From an uncultured Mailhella sp. (GTDB lineage: Bacteria > Desulfobacterota > Desulfovibrionia > Desulfovibrionales > Desulfovibrionaceae): DNA of 12,154 nt. Of this stretch, positions 6,818 to 12,154 are shown in pieces (within the stretch, counting starts at the first letter, position 1; each line of letters starts with the position of its first letter). The stretch is taken from NCBI GenBank assembly GCA_910577155.1, contig CAJTMS010000055.1, positions 1 through 12,154 of the forward strand, given 5' to 3'. The notes under the pieces were generated by a model. That model did no database searches. It saw only the letters and a list, made by a program, of their open reading frames with translations, and was not told where the DNA came from. Made by a program: the position numbers and the translations under genes.

Positions 6818-8566
6818 TTACAATAAATGCTCTGCGCGGATAATCGCAGCTTTCAAACTATGACAAATATTGTTTTCGCCAAGAGCATCCATAATACCCA
6901 TTTTCTTTAAAATACGCCGTGTTCTTGCCGGCGGATTAGCCAAAATAACATGGAAGTCATGGGAATGCCTATGGGATAAAAATGCCTCTAAAACGTGAAT
7001 ACCTGTGGCGTCAATGGCAGGAACATCGCGCATATACAAAATATACACCTTAATATCGGGATTTCGGCGCATGAACATTCTTTGGAAACGGTCGACCATA
7101 CCAAAGAAAAACGGACCGGAAATAGAGTATACAAAAACACCCTTTGGCAAATCTTCCTGATTGATAAGGCTTTCATCGTAATCATGCACAACGTCGTGTT
7201 CATCCAAAGCTTCAATAGAACTCATCACACTCATGCGGCGCATAAAGAGCAAAGACGCCAAAAGCACACCGACATATACCGCAACAGTCAGGTCAACAAG
7301 CACAGTCAGGAAAAAGGTCAGCAGCATAACAGACCAGTCAGATTTTGGTCCGCGCAAAATATTTTTTATGGCGTTTATTTCCAGCATACCATAGGAAGTA
7401 ATCACCATAACCGCAGCAAGGCAGGCAAGGGGAATTGCAGAAGTGAGCGGTGAAAGCCAAAGCACAAAAGCAAGTACGGTAAAACCATGAATAATTGCAG
7501 AAACAGGACTTTTTGCCCCGCTTGAAATATTGGTTGCAGTTCTTGCTATGGCACCTGTTGCGGGGATACCGCCAAATAAAGAACAGGCAATATTACCCGT
7601 GCCTTGGGCAATAAGTTCCATATTGGAATAGTGTCTGTCCCCTGTCATACTGTCTGCGACAACACAGGTCAGCAAGGATTCCAAACCTGCCAAAATGGCA
7701 ATGGTAATCGCATCAGGAAAAAGAGCAATTATCCGTTCCAATGAAAAATCAATGGGCTGGAAGGTTGGAAGTGCTGCCGGAATTTCACCATAACGGGCAG
7801 AAATTGTTTCCACAGGCAAATTAAATCCCCATACAACCAGTCCCCCCACTAAAACACCTACAACAGGAGCGGGGATACGGGGTAAATAAAAACGCATCAA
7901 AAACATTAATATCAGTGTTCCAAGGGCAATGCCAAAGGTTGCAGGGTGCAAATTGGACATTTCGGAAAAATAAAGTGCCCATTTGGAAAGAAAATCCGGG
8001 GGAACCTGCTGCAAAGACAAGCCAAAAAAATCCCCCATTTGTGAAGAGAAAATTGTCAGGGCAATACCGGCAGTAAAGCCCGTTGTCACAGGATAGGGAA
8101 TATATTTTATAATAGAGCCCAGCCTGAAAAATCCTGCTGCCGCAAGCATACCCGCCATAAAGGTTGTAATAACAAGCCCGTCATAACCGTGCCTGTACAC
8201 AATGCCATAAATAATAATAACAAAAGCACCCGTGGGACCGCTGACCTGAAAACGGCTGCCACCCAAAAAACCGATTAAAATACCGGAAATAATGGCTGTA
8301 TACAAGCCTTGCAGCGGTGTTACCCCGGAACCGATGGCAAAAGCCATGGCAAGGGGCATGGCAACAATACCGACGGTTATCCCTGCAATAATATCTTTTA
8401 ATAAATCATCAAAACCATATTTTCCATGAAAAACGCTAAAAATCTTAGGGTATAAAGGATCCAAAGAATGACCGAATTCCGATTCTTTATGCAAATGAGC
8501 AAACGTTTTACGGTGAGAAATACGAAAACGAGTTTGAGAAATTGCTTTTGCTATGGATTTTATCAT
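6818..8566 (-). CDS. SulP-family anion transporter with STAS domain
   Basis: This is an inner-membrane transporter of the SulP/SLC26 family, which moves sulfate, bicarbonate, dicarboxylates or other anions; sequence alone does not settle the substrate. At 582 aa it has the usual bacterial length. A soluble N-terminal segment (1-55) leads into the membrane part (about 57-440), with SGPTGAF (109-115), AGLESLLTC (293-301, the conserved acidic site) and ARTATNISSGAKSPVSAII (341-359). The C-terminal STAS domain (about 474-578) carries DATGIHVLEAF (519-529), where anti-sigma antagonists have D-S/T-x-G, so T521 is in the position of the phosphorylated residue. GGAAG lies seven bases before the ATG. 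It has gaps on both sides (97 and 79 bases), each with a candidate promoter, so it may be its own unit. Confidence 0.93.
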   Translation of the reverse strand: MIKSIAKAISQTRFRISHRKTFAHLHKESEFGHSLDPLYPKIFSVFHGKYGFDDLLKDIIAGITVGIVAMPLAMAFAIGSGVTPLQGLYTAIISGILIGFLGGSRFQVSGPTGAFVIIIYGIVYRHGYDGLVITTFMAGMLAAAGFFRLGSIIKYIPYPVTTGFTAGIALTIFSSQMGDFFGLSLQQVPPDFLSKWALYFSEMSNLHPATFGIALGTLILMFLMRFYLPRIPAPVVGVLVGGLVVWGFNLPVETISARYGEIPAALPTFQPIDFSLERIIALFPDAITIAILAGLESLLTCVVADSMTGDRHYSNMELIAQGTGNIACSLFGGIPATGAIARTATNISSGAKSPVSAIIHGFTVLAFVLWLSPLTSAIPLACLAAVMVITSYGMLEINAIKNILRGPKSDWSVMLLTFFLTVLVDLTVAVYVGVLLASLLFMRRMSVMSSIEALDEHDVVHDYDESLINQEDLPKGVFVYSISGPFFFGMVDRFQRMFMRRNPDIKVYILYMRDVPAIDATGIHVLEAFLSHRHSHDFHVILANPPARTRRILKKMGIMDALGENNICHSLKAAIIRAEHLL

Positions 8567-8573
8567 ATTCTTA

Positions 8574-8578
8574 CTTCC
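8574..8578 (-). promoter_or_regulatory. ribosome binding site of the SulP gene
   Basis: GGAAG on the minus strand lies seven bases before the ATG at 8566-8564, which supports that start. Confidence 0.5.
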
Positions 8579-8618
8579 AAAATATTAATAGGGATAGGAA
8601 TGAAAAAACAACCACGAA

Positions 8619-8647
8619 ATGTTAACGCATTTATTTATATTATTCAA
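8619..8647 (-). promoter_or_regulatory. candidate sigma-70 promoter of the SulP gene
   Basis: On the minus strand TTGAAT (8647-8642) and TAACAT (8624-8619) are 17 bases apart; each matches four of six consensus bases. The expected transcript would have a leader of about 45 bases carrying the GGAAG site. The gap is very AT-rich, so chance matches are likely. Confidence 0.35.
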
Positions 8648-8661
8648 GTAATTTATTTATA
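8629..8661. repeat. two 11-bp direct repeats around the -35 box of the SulP promoter
   Basis: ATTTATTTATA occurs at 8629-8639 and 8651-8661, exactly 22 bases apart (two helical turns). The proposed -35 box (8642-8647) lies between the copies. The unit is low-complexity, so it may be chance, but the phasing suits two sites for a DNA-binding protein. Confidence 0.6.
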
Positions 8662-8663
8662 CT

Positions 8664-9179
8664 TTAACTATTTTTTGCCTTCGAGATGCCGAAAGCATGA
8701 CGGGTGATGACCCAGCATTTTTTACTCATCAAAAGATAGGGACACAAAATTCCCAAAACAAGGGCAGATAAAATAAATAACGCTAAAAAACCATTGTAAA
8801 AAACCTGTTCCAAATACCGGTGGGTATCTTGGCTTGCATTCAAAAATTTTACCAAAGAAATCATGGTATTATATGCAGGAATACCCGGTATCATGGGAAG
8901 CACGGCAGGAAAAGTAAAGACTTCCACAAGCGTATGCATTTTCTTTGCAATAAAAAATGCTAAAAATCCCACACAAACAGCAGATAAAAACGAAGCCGGA
9001 ACAATATGGACTGCGTACACCGTTATCAAAAAATAGCGCAGGCCATGCCCAAAAGCACCTAAAAGCCCCGCACAAACCAAGGCTTTAAACGGAGGATTGG
9101 AAAGCGAACCAAATCCAAATGCCGCTAAAAACGAAAAAAACATATCTTCCAAAACCAACAGGACTTGTGCCGTATTCAT
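8664..9179 (-). CDS. threonine/serine exporter, small subunit (YjjB-like, ThrE_2)
   Basis: This is the short half of a split ThrE exporter, which exports threonine and serine in Corynebacterium (single protein) and has been tied to succinate export in E. coli (YjjPB). It has 171 aa, nearly all membrane: about 11-27, 32-60, 62-78, 90-112 and 127-151. The family signature is PMIPGIPAYNTMISLV (95-110), a Pro-Gly loop within the membrane. The C-terminus (152-171) is basic and cytoplasmic. Its ATG overlaps the stop of the larger subunit by four bases (ATGA), so translation is coupled and the pair probably acts as one complex. A start at M13 is possible but less likely because of the ATGA overlap. 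The export substrate here is an inference from family. Confidence 0.85.
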   Translation of the reverse strand: MNTAQVLLVLEDMFFSFLAAFGFGSLSNPPFKALVCAGLLGAFGHGLRYFLITVYAVHIVPASFLSAVCVGFLAFFIAKKMHTLVEVFTFPAVLPMIPGIPAYNTMISLVKFLNASQDTHRYLEQVFYNGFLALFILSALVLGILCPYLLMSKKCWVITRHAFGISKAKNS

Positions 9180-9967
9180 AAGTTTTCAATCCCCAAAATC
9201 ACCAAAGTAAATAATAATCCTAAAGCAATACAGACAATTACCGTGCAGGAATATATCAATTTTTCAATACCGTTCAGCACATGCCCTTCCAAAATTTCAA
9301 TTAATGCATTAAGAAGCGGAACACCGGGAATTAAAAATAAAACACTGGTGGCAAGCGCAATGGAAGCAGTTGACCCTAAGGAAAATAAAACCGTACAGCC
9401 TGCAGTCAAAGAACTGAGAAAAGCTGTCAGTACAATGCTCACCAAGTGATGTATTTCCAGCTTATGAAAAATTGACCGACAATAAAAAGCGATAGCCGTT
9501 CCCAAAAAAACAAAAAGCAAAGCATAAAAATCTCCGCCAAAAAGCCGGCAAAAGCCCATATTGGCAAGGGCTGCGGCAATAAGCGTAAAAAAGAAAGGAT
9601 AACGCCTTGCAGCAATGATTTCACGGTATTTTGCTTCAAGCACAGCAAGCTCAACAGGATTATCATGCACATACCAGCTCAAACGGCTGAGCATATTTTG
9701 AAAATAAAAATTCAATGCCAAATCGGGAATATGGCGTATTGCCGTATGCTGAATACTGTGATCATCAGCATATGTGAGGGTAAGAATAACACTTTTTGTC
9801 TGCATCATAAGATACACGTCAAAACCATAAGATTTTGCAAAACGCTTGATTATCCGAATGGTTTTTCCGGAATGGGAAGCAGAAACAATTAAAGTAACCG
9901 TCATATCCAATAATAATTCCAGCAACCGGGCACAAAACCGGATGAGATGTTCTTTATTTTCCTGCAT
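9176..9967 (-). CDS. threonine/serine exporter, large subunit (YjjP-like, DUF1212)
   Basis: This is the larger half of the split ThrE exporter (263 aa). A cytoplasmic N-terminal domain (about 1-120) is followed by five membrane segments (about 124-143, 147-164, 172-196, 200-222 and 238-258). The domain opens with IRFCARLLELLLDM, and the usual GAET region reads SASHSGKTIRIIKRF (29-43). The membrane part has the conserved FLIPGVPLLNALIEILEG (211-228). The frame is open to a TTG at 9976, but the ATG at 9967 is the better start. Either way it begins inside the DsbD gene (14-base overlap from the ATG), with only a weak GAAG upstream, so it probably depends on translation of DsbD. Confidence 0.87.
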   Translation of the reverse strand: MQENKEHLIRFCARLLELLLDMTVTLIVSASHSGKTIRIIKRFAKSYGFDVYLMMQTKSVILTLTYADDHSIQHTAIRHIPDLALNFYFQNMLSRLSWYVHDNPVELAVLEAKYREIIAARRYPFFFTLIAAALANMGFCRLFGGDFYALLFVFLGTAIAFYCRSIFHKLEIHHLVSIVLTAFLSSLTAGCTVLFSLGSTASIALATSVLFLIPGVPLLNALIEILEGHVLNGIEKLIYSCTVIVCIALGLLFTLVILGIENL

Positions 9968-11993
9968 TTTCTTCAACCGCTTTTTTCAAAACCTGCTGCA
10001 CTGTTGCCAGCGTATAAATATCCCGCACAATAAGAGGCTGATAAGGATTATTTTTTGGAAAAACTGCTAAAAAAGGAATACTTGCACTGCCCAGTGAAGT
10101 AAGAAGATTTTGCTTTTCTTCATCAAACTGGGTCATATCCACCAAAACAAATTGTATTTCTTCTCCCGTCTGCTGTGCCAGTTCCTGCATATTTTTTTCA
10201 GTAAACACTGTTTTTTCCAATACCTTGCACGTTGGACACCAGTCAGCGGTAAATTTTACCAAAAGATTTTTTTGCCCCAGTTTTTGCAGAAAGTCCTGCG
10301 TTTGAAACTCCTTCCAAAAGAAATGTTTTTCATTGTGCACAGGCTGCATAAAAAGATACCAAAAACAAAGGACGATACAGCAAAAAAGCCCCAACAATGT
10401 CAAGCGTTTTTGCAGTTTGCCTAAAGAAACACTTGCCCATTTTCCCCAGATATATAAGCATATACAAAGAAAAAAAAGGAAAAAAAGCACATTGAGATAT
10501 AAAAATTCCGGTAAAAGCGAAAATAAATAGAGTGCGGTTCCCAAAAGAAAAAAAGCAAGTGCTTTCTCTAAAACAAGAAGCCAATTTCCCGCCTTAGGCA
10601 TAAAGGAGGCTAAACTCGGCTTGCAGGCAAAAAGGAAATACGGCAAAGCCATGCCAAGTCCCATGCACACAAAAACAAGCACAATAACGACAAAAGACTG
10701 GGTCAGAACAAAACCTAAAACCCCCCCAAGCAAGGGACCGCTGCAGGGCGTTGCTAAAATAGTTGCCAAAAATCCGCTCAAAAACGTATCAAATTTTGCA
10801 TTTGTATGTTCGTGATTTCGCAAATTAATAATGGGCAAATGAAAGACATCAAAAAGCGAAAGGGCAAGTACAAAGACCAGAATACACAGGGCAAGCATGA
10901 GCCAATATTCCTGAAATAACTGACCCCATGTCAAACCCAAGCCCCCAAAAAGAAAGGCTAATACCACAAACCAAGCTAAAATCCCCAAGGCAAAAAAGAG
11001 CATTTGCTCTCTAAAAAACCTTGTTCCTTGTGCCGGAACGGTTAACAGCGCATGCAGTTTCAGCGCAATAACGGGAAGCACGCAAGGCATAAAATTCAAA
11101 ATAAAACCAGCCACTATGCCAAAAAGCAAGGCTTTTAGCAAACTTTGCACTTCCAGTTCCTGATAATAGGGACGGGCAGAAAAGGACGAAAAATCAATAT
11201 TCCGCCCTTGGCTGTTTTCCTGTTTTAACAGCTCCTGTGTATTCTTTTGCGCTGACTGTTCTTTGAGCCTTGTGAGTGAAAACGATTCTGTTTCGCCCGG
11301 TTTGTTCTGCCCGCTCTGCTCATGCTGTCCTGTGACTGCATCAGCAATCCCGCCTTGCATGGCAAAATTTTGTGCATTTTTTTGTGTATCGGGCACAAAT
11401 TGTTCAGAATGTATGCCTGCAGAAAAAGTACGTTTTGCTTGTGGATTATATACAGCAAAGCCAAGCTGTTCGTTGCTCAGTTTCTTTTGCAAATACGCAG
11501 AATAAAGGCTTTCCAACTCATGCTTATGGGAAAAATTCCGTATATCGGTAATCGGCACGGAAGCAAGCGCTCTTTGTTCTATAAAGGGCTGGCAATGTTC
11601 CTTTGAGCAGGCAAGAAAAGAAATTTCAATACTTCCTGTATATTTTTCAGGAAACAACAGATAAATTCTTGCCGTACCTTCAAAAACACGGACTTTTTGT
11701 CCTAAGCCGGCGTCTTCTTTCCATACTCCGACAGGAAAAAGCACCGGAATTTCCTGCAGTTTTTCAGTTAAACGAATTTCAGTCGGATAAACATTTTTTT
11801 GCGAAGGCGCATAGGTATAATATCCGTCATGCGGCTCAAGCTGTATACATAAGAGAAAATCGCCGTCACTTTCTATCCGCGTATACTGCACAGTATAAGG
11901 AGCATGGGAAGCAAGCTCATCGGCAAGCCCCGAACAGGGTAAAAATAACACAAAAAATAAAATATAAAAAATCATCCGCACGCGCATGTTCAT
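9954..11993 (-). CDS. dsbD: thiol:disulfide interchange protein, DsbD type
   Basis: DsbD carries electrons from cytoplasmic thioredoxin across the inner membrane to periplasmic thiol proteins such as DsbC or the cytochrome c maturation factors. All three modules are visible. There is a signal peptide (about 1-24, ending in SGLA). The periplasmic N-domain has a cysteine pair in FLACSKEHCQPF (C129, C134). The eight-segment membrane domain (about 284-548) has C304 in NFMPCVLPVIALKL and C417 in ATPCSGPLLGG. The C-terminal thioredoxin domain (about 560-679) has TADWCPTCK (C586, C589) and the cis-proline loop SASIPF. At 679 aa it is about 100 longer than E. coli DsbD; the excess is a Gln-, Lys- and Ser-rich linker (about 170-275). 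GAGGA lies four bases before the ATG at 11993, and a second ATG two codons on is also possible. It is the first gene of a run with the exporter pair. Confidence 0.93.
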   Translation of the reverse strand: MNMRVRMIFYILFFVLFLPCSGLADELASHAPYTVQYTRIESDGDFLLCIQLEPHDGYYTYAPSQKNVYPTEIRLTEKLQEIPVLFPVGVWKEDAGLGQKVRVFEGTARIYLLFPEKYTGSIEISFLACSKEHCQPFIEQRALASVPITDIRNFSHKHELESLYSAYLQKKLSNEQLGFAVYNPQAKRTFSAGIHSEQFVPDTQKNAQNFAMQGGIADAVTGQHEQSGQNKPGETESFSLTRLKEQSAQKNTQELLKQENSQGRNIDFSSFSARPYYQELEVQSLLKALLFGIVAGFILNFMPCVLPVIALKLHALLTVPAQGTRFFREQMLFFALGILAWFVVLAFLFGGLGLTWGQLFQEYWLMLALCILVFVLALSLFDVFHLPIINLRNHEHTNAKFDTFLSGFLATILATPCSGPLLGGVLGFVLTQSFVVIVLVFVCMGLGMALPYFLFACKPSLASFMPKAGNWLLVLEKALAFFLLGTALYLFSLLPEFLYLNVLFFLFFLCICLYIWGKWASVSLGKLQKRLTLLGLFCCIVLCFWYLFMQPVHNEKHFFWKEFQTQDFLQKLGQKNLLVKFTADWCPTCKVLEKTVFTEKNMQELAQQTGEEIQFVLVDMTQFDEEKQNLLTSLGSASIPFLAVFPKNNPYQPLIVRDIYTLATVQQVLKKAVEENAGK

Positions 11994-11997
11994 ACTA

Positions 11998-12002
11998 TCC
12001 TC
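11998..12002 (-). promoter_or_regulatory. ribosome binding site of dsbD
   Basis: GAGGA on the minus strand is four bases from the ATG at 11993-11991 and ten from the in-frame ATG at 11987-11985. Both starts are usable; the signal peptide is intact with either. Confidence 0.5.
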
Positions 12003-12010
12003 ATAAACCT

Positions 12011-12039
12011 TGTATAAACTGACTTCACAAGAAAAGCAA
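12011..12039 (-). promoter_or_regulatory. candidate sigma-70 promoter of dsbD
   Basis: On the minus strand TTGCTT (12039-12034) and TATACA (12016-12011) are 17 bases apart. The -35 box is poor (three of six) and the leader would be only about ten bases. A second possible -10, TATAAA preceded by TGT, lies further up near 12078-12083, so the true promoter may be there. Confidence 0.25.
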
Positions 12040-12154
12040 AATAAATTTAAAATGCTTTGTCATACTATACGGTTAATTTTATAACATTTGAATATAATTA
12101 TAAAAATTTACGCTCAATTTTTGTTTATGGGAAAAAGGATCAGCTCTGCTGCCG
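12040..12154. other. AT-rich right edge, no gene called
   Basis: This is upstream DNA of dsbD, running off the window. It has an imperfect inverted repeat, ATTTTATAA (12076-12084) against TTATAAAAAT (12098-12107). The final 40 bases are less AT-rich and could be the end of a neighbouring minus-strand gene (a frame ending LILFPINKN with TGA at 12116-12114) or the start of a plus-strand gene (ATG at 12127). Neither has enough sequence to be called. Confidence 0.4.

Noticed and set aside
6995..7453. Open plus-strand frame of about 152 codons opposite the SulP gene.
   Set aside because: It lies fully antisense to a clear SulP gene, is rich in His, Asn and Gln without domain signal, and has no ribosome binding site I could find.
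9858..9881. SHSGKT in the YjjP-like protein resembles part of a nucleotide-binding Walker A motif.
   Set aside because: The context is the N-terminal helix of DUF1212 where other members have GAET; the required GxxxxGK[ST] spacing and other P-loop elements are absent.
11603..12022. Open plus-strand frame of about 139 codons opposite the start of dsbD.
   Set aside because: The opposite strand carries an unmistakable DsbD N-terminal domain with signal peptide; this frame has unusual composition and no family signal.
12076..12107. Imperfect AT-rich inverted repeat upstream of dsbD as a possible operator.
   Set aside because: The arms differ by one base and are built only of A and T in an AT-rich gap, so chance pairing is likely.
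12114..12154. Possible 3' end of another minus-strand gene (frame ending LILFPINKN) or a plus-strand start at 12127 (MGKRISSAA).
   Set aside because: There are only about 40 bases before the edge, no Shine-Dalgarno for the plus-strand ATG, and no recognisable motif; neither strand can be favoured.

Overview
The window is one block of genes that all read on the minus strand. Its tripartite RND pump, outer-membrane lipoprotein channel and DsbD-type reductase indicate a Gram-negative bacterium. The DNA looks AT-leaning by eye, with very AT-rich gaps between genes. The gene set and the GGGGAAAACTTTT-type hairpin at the left edge would suit a low-GC Desulfovibrionaceae-like delta-proteobacterium, but that placement is a low-confidence inference from memory. 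There is no gene-free stretch longer than about 160 bases. I see no IS element, CRISPR array, tRNA or rRNA.

In order of transcription (right to left): a 160-base AT-rich leader at the right edge carries a candidate promoter for a DsbD-type thiol:disulfide interchange protein (11993-9954). Its stop codon overlaps the start of a two-gene threonine/serine exporter of the split ThrE type (YjjP-like 9967-9176, YjjB-like 9179-8664), so these three genes look like one operon. After a 97-base gap with a candidate promoter comes a SulP-family anion transporter with a STAS domain (8566-6818). After a 79-base gap with another candidate promoter comes a complete RND efflux operon: outer-membrane lipoprotein (6738-5239), periplasmic adaptor (5249-4062) and inner-membrane pump (4057-914). 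The three pump genes overlap or nearly touch.

Downstream of the pump is a decayed MarR-type regulator (950-634). It has lost its N-terminal part, appears to carry a short in-frame loss before the DNA-binding helices, and is frameshifted near 763. It overlaps both the 3' end of the pump gene and the start of an intact small GNAT acetyltransferase (644-162). The simplest reading is that a deletion fused the pump gene to the middle of an old marR-GNAT pair, leaving the acetyltransferase intact.

The two observations I would follow up first are the marR deletion scar and a perfect 16-bp inverted repeat inside the RND pump gene (2492-2533), in the codons for the cytoplasmic loop between the two halves of the pump. 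I did not find convincing evidence of a wholly new multi-gene system; most genes here belong to known families.
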